DNA of 36,728 nucleotides from a virus: positions 1-36,728 of IMG/VR virus record IMGVR_UViG_3300035180_000968. One strand, written 5' to 3'. A program made the position numbers and the translations under genes. Below, piece by piece: positions 17,009 to 23,851 of the stretch (its first letter is position 1; every line of letters starts with the position of its first letter). Below the pieces are notes generated by a model, which did not search any database, was not told the DNA's origin, and saw only the letters and a program-made list of their open reading frames with translations.

Positions 17009-18897
17009 AAGTAAGACACCTAGCGTTACATAACTTTAAGTCTTTTGTGGGCAACCACGTTATGTCGTTCCCAGATGCACCCGGGTTGTTTTTTATGGCA
17101 GGAGAGAATAACAAGGAGCCGCGCCTGGAAGCGAACGGGGCAGGCAAGTCAACGGTATGGGATGCAATCTCTTGGTTGATCTACGGGAAGACCCCGAAGG
17201 GGCTCAAGGCTGGCGACATATCAAGCTGGGGCGTCACCCCTATCGGTACTTCGGTTGCCCTGCAATATAGTCATGATGGTCAAGAGTATGAACTCAAAAG
17301 AACCTGGAACCCCAACAGCTTCACGTTAACTTCAGCCGGAGGGGAACCAGAGGATTTGGTGCCGGATGAAACCAACACCTTCATGCACCACCTATGCAGC
17401 TCAGGCAAGGCGCTTGACATGACAGCCTTTCTAAGTTCGGTCTACTTTGCACAGGGGCAGCCGGTATTCCTTGATCTACTCCCCGCTGCGAAGGCCTCAT
17501 TGTTTGCGGAGATACTATCACTGGACAGCTGGTTGGAGTACAGTGACCGCTCGGCATCTCAGGCAGATGCACTGGCAAAGGACATATCACGATTGGAATT
17601 ACGGATCGCGGATAAGCAGGCCAGACTACGCACCTTGGTGGATTCCGATTTCAGCAGCTTCGCCGATAACTGGGAGAAAGAGAATCAAGAGGCCTGCCTT
17701 GATCTTAAGAAGAACGAACATGAGTTGGTAGAGGAAGCCCTCAGGTATGGTAGAACCGCAGAATCCGTTAAGGAGACTATAAGCAGACTAGAACTGGAGC
17801 TCGGGCAGCACTTAGATAAGGAGTTTCGAGCCCAGGGAAGTTTTGATAAGATTCAGGAGAAGGTCAACAATGCTCGTGATGCCGCTACAGCCTCCCGCAC
17901 TCGGTGCACGGATGCAGAAGAAAGGGCGGCAAGAGCCGGCACCAACAAGACATGCCCTACCTGCGGCCAATCAGTACGTGCGTTATTCACAGACCCTACT
18001 GTAGATATGAAGGAGTTTGCCCGGAGCCTAAGAATGGAGTATGTGATGGTTAGGGATAAGTATACTGAATCCCAGCGCCTGCTGTCCCAGTCCCAGGAGA
18101 CCTTGCTTGGTTTTAGCCAGCAAGTAAGCAACACCCGTGAGTTACTTCGTAATAAGAGGAATGAGTACCAGAGCGCGACTCGTGGATTTGAAAGCTTGGA
18201 TAATAAGATTGAGGATGCTCAGCGCCGGGTAGATGAACTCAAGCGTAAGCAGAATCCTTTCAAGGAGAAGCAGCAGGAGGTAGAAGCGGATATCAAACGT
18301 ACCTCCACGGACATTACAAATTATGTCCACGATATGGATGCCTTAGTTACGGCGCAGGCTGGATTCAGCTGGTGGGTTAAAGGCTTTAAGGATGTTAGGC
18401 TGAAGCAGATCCAGCAGGCCCTCACCCAGTTGGAGATAGAGGTCAATTCAAGCCTGGTGCAGCTTGGATTGATAGGCTGGAGTTTGAAGTTTGATATCAG
18501 CCGAGAGACCAAGACCAGCAAGATCAGTAAAGGCTTCTTCGTAACCGTGACCTCACCCAGTAATAAGAATCCCGTACCGTGGGAAGCTTGGTCTGGTGGG
18601 GAGGCGCAGAGGCTCCGCTTGGCAACCACCTTAGGCTTAGGCAACCTTATACGCAGCACCTATGGAATTCAATTAGACCTTGAGGTATGGGATGAGCCCA
18701 CAACCTACATGAGCAGTGCAGGGGTTGAAGATCTACTAGCAGCTCTTGCAGCGCGTGCCCAAGACGAAAAAAGGCAGGTATGGATAGTAGACCATCGCAC
18801 CTTGGGAAGCTCGGCATTTTCCGGCATTGTGTTAATATCAAAGAGCTCAAGAACATCCTCAATTGAGCAGCTAGTTCTGACTACAGAAGGGGAATAA
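17005..18897 (+). CDS. sbcC: SbcC/Rad50-like (gp46) ATPase subunit
   Basis: 630 residues, SMC-like ATPase. Walker A EANGAGKSTVWDAI lies near residues 41-54, long coiled coils occupy ~190-480, a zinc hook CPTCGQ sits at their apex near 316, the ABC signature WSGGEAQRLRLA and Walker B EVWDEPT come near the C-terminus, and IVDHRT provides the H-loop. It is shorter than bacterial SbcC (~1050) but typical for phage gp46. An insert (AGENNKEPRLEANG) lengthens the P-loop region. It functions with SbcD in end resection for recombination. Confidence 0.92.
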   Translation: MKVRHLALHNFKSFVGNHVMSFPDAPGLFFMAGENNKEPRLEANGAGKSTVWDAISWLIYGKTPKGLKAGDISSWGVTPIGTSVALQYSHDGQEYELKRTWNPNSFTLTSAGGEPEDLVPDETNTFMHHLCSSGKALDMTAFLSSVYFAQGQPVFLDLLPAAKASLFAEILSLDSWLEYSDRSASQADALAKDISRLELRIADKQARLRTLVDSDFSSFADNWEKENQEACLDLKKNEHELVEEALRYGRTAESVKETISRLELELGQHLDKEFRAQGSFDKIQEKVNNARDAATASRTRCTDAEERAARAGTNKTCPTCGQSVRALFTDPTVDMKEFARSLRMEYVMVRDKYTESQRLLSQSQETLLGFSQQVSNTRELLRNKRNEYQSATRGFESLDNKIEDAQRRVDELKRKQNPFKEKQQEVEADIKRTSTDITNYVHDMDALVTAQAGFSWWVKGFKDVRLKQIQQALTQLEIEVNSSLVQLGLIGWSLKFDISRETKTSKISKGFFVTVTSPSNKNPVPWEAWSGGEAQRLRLATTLGLGNLIRSTYGIQLDLEVWDEPTTYMSSAGVEDLLAALAARAQDEKRQVWIVDHRTLGSSAFSGIVLISKSSRTSSIEQLVLTTEGE

Positions 18898-18898
18898 G

Positions 18899-19300
18899 GT
18901 GCTAGAGGACTACAAAGTTGCAATCCTAACCAGTGCCGCTGGCCTATCCGTATTCCAAAGGCAGGACTTAGTACAACTGTGCAGGTTGCTTGGAGACAAC
19001 ACGCGGAATTCGATTTTACTGATACCCAGCTTCTACCCAAGCTCCCCCAACAAGCAGGTAGATCCAAGCCTATTGCAGCGTGAGGGGCCTGACTTAAAAG
19101 TGCATACGCATGGGTTCCATAAGAAATCCAGACCCTCTGCCATAGTTGCCTGGTTACTGGGTCAGGGATGTGATCAATTCGTTGCCTACCCAAACAGGAG
19201 GGACAGCGTAGTTACATGCAGGGTGTGGTCAGTGGTGAGTGAGTTAGATAACTTGGGTAAGCATGTATCCATAGTGCTGCCTTGGCGTTCACAAACTTGA
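18899..19300 (+). CDS. hypothetical, possible SLOG/Rossmann-like protein
   Basis: 133 residues from GTG 18899 with GGGGA five bases upstream, one base after the sbcC stop. The pattern YKVAILTSAAGLSVFQRQDL, then a middle helix SAIVAWLLGQGCDQFVAYP, then CRVWSVVSELDNLGKHVSIVLPW resembles the strand-helix order of SLOG-type Rossmann domains (DprA/YspA-like). The usual HGxCxGAD and RSGTW motifs are absent or degenerate. It is the last gene of the replication operon and is followed by a 290-bp gap with a promoter. Function unknown. Confidence 0.55.
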   Translation: MLEDYKVAILTSAAGLSVFQRQDLVQLCRLLGDNTRNSILLIPSFYPSSPNKQVDPSLLQREGPDLKVHTHGFHKKSRPSAIVAWLLGQGCDQFVAYPNRRDSVVTCRVWSVVSELDNLGKHVSIVLPWRSQT

Positions 19301-19304
19301 GTCA

Positions 19305-19333
19305 TTGGCTCTTAACGTTAACTACCATATAAT
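19305..19333 (+). promoter_or_regulatory. sigma-70 type promoter
   Basis: TTGGCT (19305-19310), a 17-base spacer and a perfect TATAAT (19328-19333). Transcription would start near 19340 and run into the structured leader at 19382-19569 and the mazG/thyX genes. This is the clearest host-type promoter I see in the window, at the boundary between the replication operon and the next block. Confidence 0.7.
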
Positions 19334-19381
19334 GGATCCAGTAGAATGAAGGAGTGTGGGTATATATAGATTAGTAAGGTG

Positions 19382-19569
19382 GGGGCAGGTTGGCTCTTGG
19401 GCCATATCTCCCTCGGTTTCCGAACCGGGCCCCTAATTCGGAGAAGGCAGGCCTGAGCTCCAGTTGGAGTAGTCCTATCAGGCCACTAAGGTAAGCAGCT
19501 TGACCAGCCGGGTAATGCCATAAGCCTCTACCCAGTAAGGTCTCTTACAAGCGATGGGTCAGGCTGCTT
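19382..19569 (+). ncRNA. highly structured leader or free RNA
   Basis: The 290-base gap 19301-19590 holds three consecutive folded modules on the + strand. Module A (19382-19433) is GGGGC/GCCCC enclosing TGGCT-CTTG-GGCCA and CGGTT-TCCG-AACCG, a three-way junction. Module B (19450-19484) is GGCCTGA/TCAGGCC enclosing CTCC-AGTT-GGAG. Module C (19493-19569) is a 13-bp stem AAGCAGCTTGACC / GGTCAGGCTGCTT enclosing GGGTA/TACCC and GTAAG-GTCT-CTTAC. The region follows a good promoter and ends 8 bases before the AGGAGG of gene 19591. It may be a riboswitch-like leader or a phage ncRNA; no known family is recognised. Confidence 0.6.
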
Positions 19570-19590
19570 TCCTTACATAGGAGGTTAGGG

Positions 19591-19908
19591 ATGATACGCA
19601 GAGGTACCAGCCACATGATCTACACTAAGACCGAGATCATGCAGAGGTTGAAGAACCCGGAAACAGCAGAGCTGCTAGAAAAGATGATGTGGTATTATGA
19701 ATGCTGGTCTCGACTTAATATGTTCCGGGAGCAGAAGATCACCGTTGCTATGGACCAAACTAAGGAGTTCAAGGAGTTGATGTCAGCCACCAAGAAATGG
19801 CTGGCACAACCTGATGCAGATGATGCAGATGAAGAAGAGGGCGTGGGCCTATTCCCACATCGTGGCTCTAGTAGAAAAAAACTCAGAGTCAAATTAAAGG
19901 AGAAGTAG
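19591..19908 (+). CDS. hypothetical small helical protein
   Basis: 105 residues, not recognised. AGGAGG lies seven bases upstream of ATG 19591, one of the best ribosome binding sites here. Residues ~12-70 are predicted helical (KTEIMQRLKNPETAELLEKM, then MMWYYECWSRLNMFREQK). An acidic stretch DADDADEEE and a basic C-terminus (SSRKKLRVKLKEK) follow. It opens the operon that continues with the MazG-like and thyX genes and is the first gene behind the structured leader. Confidence 0.7.
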   Translation: MIRRGTSHMIYTKTEIMQRLKNPETAELLEKMMWYYECWSRLNMFREQKITVAMDQTKEFKELMSATKKWLAQPDADDADEEEGVGLFPHRGSSRKKLRVKLKEK

Positions 19909-19909
19909 A

Positions 19910-20368
19910 ATGAGTATGAGTATCTTTATAAAAGAAATAGAGCAGATGAACGCTATGTACAAACTGCCCAACTTTAAGCCTCAGTCATTGACACATGAGC
20001 CGGGATGGGGCACTCGCCAGTCTGTGTTCTTAGAGAAGTTCAAATCCATATTGAAAGAAGAGGTTGACGAGATCGACCTGGTGTTAGATCACTGCCGCTT
20101 CGCGCAGCCCATCGACATCCTCACTGAGTTGGCCGATCTGTTGGGGGACCTGGTAGTGTACTGTCACTCGGAAGCGGTTAAGTACGGCATCCCTTTAGAC
20201 CAGGTATTGATGATCATCATGCAAAGCAATGCCAGCAAGCTTCCTGACGACGGGGTACCCGTCTACGACGAACGGGGCAAGTTCCAGAAAGATCCTAAAA
20301 ACTACTGGAAGCCTGAGTCTCACATCAAGGAAATGCTGGCCTACCGTTTCGCTTCACAGGAAGATTGA
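19910..20368 (+). CDS. MazG/PRA-PH-like NTP pyrophosphohydrolase
   Basis: 152 residues, all-alpha NTP pyrophosphohydrolase. The metal-binding pattern EEVDEIDLVLD (about residues 48-58) followed by ELADLLGDLVVYC (about 73-85) is typical, as is the C-terminal SNASKLPDDG then YDERGKFQKDPKNYWKPE found in phage members. Such enzymes hydrolyse (d)NTPs to monophosphates, cleaning the pool or blunting a nucleotide alarm signal. AAGGAG precedes ATG 19910; ATG 19916 is an alternative. The next gene, thyX, starts two bases after the stop, so nucleotide metabolism is grouped. Confidence 0.82.
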   Translation: MSMSIFIKEIEQMNAMYKLPNFKPQSLTHEPGWGTRQSVFLEKFKSILKEEVDEIDLVLDHCRFAQPIDILTELADLLGDLVVYCHSEAVKYGIPLDQVLMIIMQSNASKLPDDGVPVYDERGKFQKDPKNYWKPESHIKEMLAYRFASQED

Positions 20369-20369
20369 T

Positions 20370-21038
20370 ATGGAATTCAAAGTATTGGATCGTGGGTTAG
20401 TCAGGCTAGTAGATAGTATGGGCAGTGATCTATCCATAGTGCGGGCAGCTCGCGTAAGCTATGCAGCGGAGTGGCGCACAGGAGAGGATTCGGGTAAGGA
20501 TGAGAAGCTCATCAAGTACCTGCTGAATAACAAACACACAAGCCCCTTTGAGTCGGTGCAGTTCACCTTTGAGGTGAAGGCCCCCATCTTCGTATTGAGA
20601 CAGTGGCACCGCCACCGCACCTGGAGCTACAATGAAGTTAGTGCTAGGTACGCAGAGCTACCAGAAGAGTACTACGTACCGGAGCTGGCTCAAATAACCA
20701 CGCAAAGCAAGGACAATAAACAAATGAGGACTGAGGAAGTACATCCATTAGCCAGCAAATTCCAGCTGACTATCGATGCTGCCAACAACTCATGCTTTGA
20801 GGTATACCAGAGCCTCATCAGGGAAGGCTGTCCAAGAGAGCTAGCCAGGTCAGTACTCACTACGGGTACCTACAGCCATATGTTTGCCTCGGTCGACCTA
20901 CACAACCTCATGCACTTCTTGCGTCTTCGACTTCATGCACATGCCCAGTACGAAATCCGGGTGTACGCTGAGGCTTTACTGGAACTGGCGACTGCCGTCT
21001 GCCCAGTTACAATGAAGCACTTTAAAGAAACCCTGTAA
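20370..21038 (+). CDS. thyX: flavin-dependent thymidylate synthase ThyX
   Basis: 222 residues from ATG 20370 (AGGAAG six bases upstream); an upstream in-frame extension inside the MazG-like gene is not needed. The ThyX signature RHRTWSYNEVSARY is at residues 81-94, and the C-terminal RLRLHAHAQYEIRVYAEAL matches the family's substrate-binding helix. It makes dTMP from dUMP using FAD and methylene-tetrahydrofolate, raising the dTTP supply for phage DNA. This fits a phage whose polymerase carries a uracil-glycosylase-like domain and that encodes FolE. Confidence 0.94.
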   Translation: MEFKVLDRGLVRLVDSMGSDLSIVRAARVSYAAEWRTGEDSGKDEKLIKYLLNNKHTSPFESVQFTFEVKAPIFVLRQWHRHRTWSYNEVSARYAELPEEYYVPELAQITTQSKDNKQMRTEEVHPLASKFQLTIDAANNSCFEVYQSLIREGCPRELARSVLTTGTYSHMFASVDLHNLMHFLRLRLHAHAQYEIRVYAEALLELATAVCPVTMKHFKETL

Positions 21039-21058
21039 GTAACCCATAACCAAGGAGA
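21035..21058 (+). repeat. 24-bp direct repeat, copy 1
   Basis: Exact 24-base repeat beginning GTAAGTAACCC and ending CCAAGGAGA. It contains the thyX stop codon and the AAGGAGA ribosome binding site of gene 21065. The second identical copy is at 21712-21735. The two bracket a two-gene cassette. Confidence 0.95.
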
Positions 21059-21064
21059 AAGGAA

Positions 21065-21418
21065 ATGAGTGAAACGTGTAACTGGATTGAAGACGACGGC
21101 GGTGTTTGGGGTACTGAATGCGGAAACTTTTTTGACCTAAGAGATGGCACTCCACACGAAAATGGTATGCACTGGTGTCCGTACTGCGGCATGAGCCTGC
21201 AAGAAACCAAAGGGTCGTCGTTCTCGAATGTAGGGTTAGGTGGCACGATATGGGGATACGGTGAGGATAACGACGGCTGGTATGTCGGCCCACCGGGAGA
21301 GCAAATCGGCTACGCAATTTCTGAGTCCAACGCTAAGCGGATAGTGGCCTGCGTTAATGCCTGCATTGGGATACCTATAGATGTTCTCAATATCAATGGT
21401 GTGTCGCCTAACCCGTGA
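21065..21418 (+). CDS. small zinc-ribbon protein
   Basis: 117 residues. The N-terminal half has CNW, TECGN and HWCPYCG, a C-x14-C ... C-x2-C zinc-ribbon arrangement common in short phage accessory proteins. The C-terminal half (GEQIGYAISESNAKRIVACVNACIG) looks like a separate small helical domain often found in phage hypotheticals. AAGGAGA lies six bases upstream, inside the first 24-bp repeat. With the next gene it forms a cassette between direct repeats. Function unknown. Confidence 0.72.
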   Translation: MSETCNWIEDDGGVWGTECGNFFDLRDGTPHENGMHWCPYCGMSLQETKGSSFSNVGLGGTIWGYGEDNDGWYVGPPGEQIGYAISESNAKRIVACVNACIGIPIDVLNINGVSPNP

Positions 21419-21494
21419 TACGCACCAAGGGGCGACGGCGGCTTTATCGCTAGCATCTCGCTCGAAAGTATAGTTATGTCAACAGGGGAATAGG

Positions 21495-21719
21495 ATGACG
21501 AAAGATAAATACCCGCAATACCGAGTGGCGCAGTGGGTATCTAGCCGCCAGAGTGGGATGGCACGCATTCATGAAACCGTCCTTTATGGCGTGCAGGTTA
21601 AGTATGAAGAGGACGGCAGGTGGTCACATGTCGTCAGCAAAGAACCAATGTTTTTTAATTCGCCGGAAGAGGCTCAGGTCGCATGTGATGAGTTAGCAGC
21701 CTCCCCACCCCGTAAGTAA
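21495..21719 (+). CDS. hypothetical small protein in repeat-flanked cassette
   Basis: 74 residues, not recognised. AGGGGA lies nine bases before ATG 21495. It looks like a small alpha/beta domain: strands QYRVAQWVS and VLYGVQVKYEEDGRWSHV, then helix SPEEAQVACDELA. Its stop codon (TAA) is the first part of the second 24-bp direct repeat. The 76-base gap before it holds no recognisable gene. It seems to have entered together with gene 21065. Confidence 0.65.
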   Translation: MTKDKYPQYRVAQWVSSRQSGMARIHETVLYGVQVKYEEDGRWSHVVSKEPMFFNSPEEAQVACDELAASPPRK

Positions 21720-21735
21720 CCCATAACCAAGGAGA
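21712..21735 (+). repeat. 24-bp direct repeat, copy 2
   Basis: Identical to 21035-21058. Here it spans the stop codon of gene 21495 and the ribosome binding site of the J-domain gene. Loss or gain of the 677-bp segment by recombination between copies would leave a perfect gene junction between thyX and the J-domain gene. Confidence 0.95.
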
Positions 21736-21741
21736 TTCAAA

Positions 21742-22359
21742 ATGCTAGCGAGCTACTACGAAAGACTAGGTGTCGCACCCAATGCTACCCCCATTGAAAT
21801 AAAAGCGGCCTATCGACGCCTAGCAAGAATTAAGCACCCTGATAAGGGTGGGACCACCGAGGAATTCCAGTGGTTGCAGAAAGCATACGAAACTCTAATG
21901 GATGCAGACAAGAGAGCGGCCTATGATAAGTTTGGCCGGGATGCCAATTACGCCACCAATCTTGAAAAAGCACAACAGGAGCTAGTAGCTCTATTCACTA
22001 GCATGTCTGATAAGGCATCTGACGGACATTCGTTTCCCACAACATTGAACTTAGTGAATGAGGTGAGGCGCTTCATAATCACCTCCATCCTGAACCTTAA
22101 ACGAAGTATCGAGGGGCTGCTGGCAAAAAGTAATAAACTAAAAAAGATATCAAAGCGCCTGACCAGCGCGGGTGGTAACTCTATCCTGCATAACGCACTA
22201 CGTGAGCAGAGAAAGAACTGCCTACGCACAGTTAAGCATGTGCGAGAAGACCGCAAGCACCTAGTTATGATGGCTAGTCTGGTGGATGAATACAGCTACT
22301 CAACGGATATCCAAGTGCCTAGGGTAGTCAAAGAAATGGAATGGGTTACCACAGCATGA
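21742..22359 (+). CDS. J-domain (DnaJ-like) protein
   Basis: 205 residues. Residues 3-66 are a canonical J-domain: [20 protein letters not shown], the HPD triad at 32-34, then [21 protein letters not shown]. No Gly/Phe region, zinc domain or client-binding DnaJ C-domain follows; the remaining ~135 residues are helical and basic, with no family I recognise. It may hijack host DnaK for replication or virion assembly (inference). AAGGAGA is seven bases upstream, within the 24-bp repeat. The next small gene overlaps its stop (ATGA). Confidence 0.85.
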   Translation: MLASYYERLGVAPNATPIEIKAAYRRLARIKHPDKGGTTEEFQWLQKAYETLMDADKRAAYDKFGRDANYATNLEKAQQELVALFTSMSDKASDGHSFPTTLNLVNEVRRFIITSILNLKRSIEGLLAKSNKLKKISKRLTSAGGNSILHNALREQRKNCLRTVKHVREDRKHLVMMASLVDEYSYSTDIQVPRVVKEMEWVTTA

Positions 22360-22568
22360 GACAACTGCACGGGTACCAGGCGCTGAAGTCAAAGGTACAC
22401 TTACACCTTGATGAGGAGGGAAAGTGGGTACGCTGCTACCATAGCACCAGGTCTGCACTAACATCATGGGGATTCTGGGTAGGTATAACCTTCAGCTTCC
22501 CTCTAGAGCACATGCTGTGGGAAAAGGTATGGCCTTTCAATGCAGTTGCTAGATGGATGGGCTTGTAA
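22356..22568 (+). CDS. small probable membrane-associated protein
   Basis: 70 residues, starting in an ATGA overlap with the J-domain gene. The N-terminal half is soluble ([20 protein letters not shown]). Residues ~35-60 are aromatic/hydrophobic ([18 protein letters not shown]), possibly one membrane-interfacing helix. No family recognised. Translational coupling to the J-domain gene suggests joint expression. Confidence 0.55.
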   Translation: MRQLHGYQALKSKVHLHLDEEGKWVRCYHSTRSALTSWGFWVGITFSFPLEHMLWEKVWPFNAVARWMGL

Positions 22569-22611
22569 GTGCGTAGTACACAGTCCCTGTCATTAAACAT
22601 AGGAGATAAAG

Positions 22612-22896
22612 ATGAGATTATGGGTAGTTGAACGTAACTGCAAAGGCAGTCGGGTATGGCTTCCAGTCTACCAATCAATCAGGCTATCAATAGCAGAAGA
22701 CGAAATGATGAGGCTTCGTAACCGTGACCTCCTCACCAACCCAAACCGCTACCGGGTTATTGAGTATGTGGATGTGCGCTCTGCCATGCAATCATACGAG
22801 CCTCCAATGATCACTTACCTATCCCTGGTATCGATCTACCTGCTAGCAGGTATGTGCTTTGGTATGGGCTTGCAGTATGCCTACCAGGTATTCTAA
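22612..22896 (+). CDS. small protein with C-terminal membrane helix
   Basis: 94 residues with TAGGAGA seven bases before ATG 22612. The first ~65 residues are soluble and basic. Residues ~67-90 (ITYLSLVSIYLLAGMCFGMG) form one clear transmembrane helix, so it is probably a tail-anchored protein. The repeat array begins four bases after its stop. No function recognised. Confidence 0.62.
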   Translation: MRLWVVERNCKGSRVWLPVYQSIRLSIAEDEMMRLRNRDLLTNPNRYRVIEYVDVRSAMQSYEPPMITYLSLVSIYLLAGMCFGMGLQYAYQVF

Positions 22897-22900
22897 AAAT

Positions 22901-23090
22901 GGAACATCCTTAGAACATCCAAGGATCATGTGGATCATCCAGGATCATCCAAGGATCATGTGGATCATCCAGGAACTTCCAAGGATCATCCAAGGATCAT
23001 CCAAAGAACATATGGAACATCCAGGAACTTCCAAAGAACTTCCATAGAACAAGAGGAACAAGAGGAACATAAGGAACATGAAGAACAAAT
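22901..23090 (+). repeat. array of ~19 short 9-11 bp repeats (array 1)
   Basis: Tandem units of the form GGAWCATCCA/AGAACATCCAA (W is A or T), each 9, 10 or 11 bases with a mean of about 10.0, run from just after the stop of gene 22612. Typical units are GGATCATCCA, GGAACATCCA, GGATCATGT and GGAACTTCCAA; the 3' end decays to GGAACAAGA/GGAACATAA. A 24-base block recurs exactly with a 30-base shift (22921 and 22951). Units with GATC cluster in the middle. The last units run into the start codon of gene 23078. Related array 2 lies at 25561-25657. Confidence 0.9.
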
Positions 23091-23311
23091 GCCTAGAGAA
23101 AAAGCCAGTATACCCAATGAGAGCAGCAATCCTTGTATACAAACACAAACTCCCAACCAAGCTATTAGATAAAGCCCATAGCTATGGCTTAGCAGCGGGC
23201 ATATCCCCTGAGATCGTTACCCTAGTAGCCAAGACAGAGTCTGTAGAGGAACTGCTGGCATTGCTAATGAAAGCAGGGGCGCTGTATAAACGCAGGCCTG
23301 CACTAGGATAA
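23078..23311 (+). CDS. hypothetical small protein beginning in the repeat array
   Basis: 77 residues from ATG 23078, whose start lies inside a repeat unit (GGAACATGA). AAGG is only three bases upstream, so ATG 23117 (MRAAILVYKHKLP) is a possible alternative, though it lacks a ribosome site. The body is alpha-helical (LLDKAHSYGLAAGISPEIVT, then VEELLALLMKAGALYKRR). It is coupled to the next gene by TAATG. No function recognised. Confidence 0.55.
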   Translation: MKNKCLEKKPVYPMRAAILVYKHKLPTKLLDKAHSYGLAAGISPEIVTLVAKTESVEELLALLMKAGALYKRRPALG

Positions 23312-23550
23312 TGCTTTTAATAGAAGTCCTAAGTGAGCTCAACAGGGAGCTATGCAAAGGGTACCTGATGCTGCACCCAACCAGAAGGTACTGCTTGATA
23401 GTGGCTGCCACCCGCCCCAGCCTGAATACCACTAGAAACATAATAGAGAAGCATAGGCCTATAGGCATTGAAGTCGTGTATAGGCGTATAGGCGTATATG
23501 AGAGCATATTAACCACACGCTTTGTCTTTATCCCCAACAGGGCTAAGTAA
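23311..23550 (+). CDS. hypothetical small protein
   Basis: 79 residues, ATG overlapping the preceding stop by one base (TAATG). Short alpha/beta pattern: helix LLIEVLSELNRELCKGYLML, strand YCLIVAATR, helix TRNIIEKHRPIG, strand IEVVYRRIGV, strand TRFVFIPNR. No motif recognised. It is the last gene before the 300-bp structured gap upstream of terS. Confidence 0.58.
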   Translation: MLLIEVLSELNRELCKGYLMLHPTRRYCLIVAATRPSLNTTRNIIEKHRPIGIEVVYRRIGVYESILTTRFVFIPNRAK

Positions 23551-23601
23551 TGTAGGCAGGTTCTGCGGTAGTGCCTAAGAAAAGGCACACACAAGTAGTA
23601 G

Positions 23602-23631
23602 TTGGCATCTAGATAGATTATTGAATATTAA
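23602..23631 (+). promoter_or_regulatory. possible sigma-70 promoter upstream of terminase leader
   Basis: TTGGCA (23602-23607, 5 of 6 matches) and TATTAA (23626-23631, 4 of 6) are separated by 18 bases. It shares the TTGGC element with the stronger promoter at 19305 and lies at the same relative place, upstream of a structured RNA. The match is moderate. Confidence 0.4.
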
Positions 23632-23649
23632 AAGGTTAGGTGATAAACA

Positions 23650-23790
23650 GGGGTGTTACCCTTGTACCGACAGCATCCCCGGCCCTAGGATACGTTCCCA
23701 ATAGCTAGGCTGAAGTAGTAACGGATCCTAGCTAGGCGAGACATAGTAGGGCAGTCTCCTCCAGATGGGCCATAACCAATAGGCCTATCC
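23650..23790 (+). ncRNA. second structured intergenic RNA, upstream of terS
   Basis: The 300-base gap 23551-23851 has no gene. Stems visible include TAGGCA/TGCCTA (23553-23577), GGGG-TGTT / AGCA-T-CCCC (23650-23680), and two mutually exclusive helices that share 23727-23731: CTAGGAT (23685-23691) with ATCCTAG (23725-23731), or AGCTAGG (23703-23709) with CCTAGCT (23727-23733). A further GGGCC/GGCCT pairing lies near 23767-23784. An intrinsic terminator follows at once. The bistable pairing followed by a terminator resembles an attenuator or riboswitch layout; a free RNA is equally possible. Confidence 0.45.
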
Positions 23791-23792
23791 TT

Positions 23793-23834
23793 AAAGCCAC
23801 CTCTTGCAGCAATGCACTTGGTGGCTTTCTTTTT
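23793..23834 (+). terminator. intrinsic terminator upstream of terS
   Basis: Perfect 9-bp stem AAAGCCACC / GGTGGCTTT with an inner TGCA-GCAA-TGCA hairpin (GNRA loop), followed by CTTTTT. It ends 17 bases before the terS start, so terminase expression either reads through it, escapes by attenuation, or starts downstream. Confidence 0.85.
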
Positions 23835-23851
23835 GTCTAGGAGTTAGCACA

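Noticed and set aside
19382-19433. tRNA gene
   Set aside because: The three-way fold lacks an anticodon arm, T-loop consensus and correct length; no tRNA was found elsewhere in the window either.
20229-20369. N-terminal extension of ThyX from an upstream ATG
   Set aside because: It lies wholly within the MazG-like gene; ATG 20370 has a ribosome site and begins at the normal ThyX N-terminus.
22901-23090. CRISPR array
   Set aside because: Units of 9-11 bases are contiguous with no unique spacers and no cas genes.
22859-23172. Open frames running through repeat array 1, giving HPRIMWIIQ-type repeats
   Set aside because: Openness results from repeats that lack stop triplets; frames have no ribosome site and 9/10/11-base unit lengths would scramble any protein repeat.
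23804-23851. Upstream start for terS
   Set aside because: These codons run through the terminator hairpin; GTG 23852 has a proper AGGAG.
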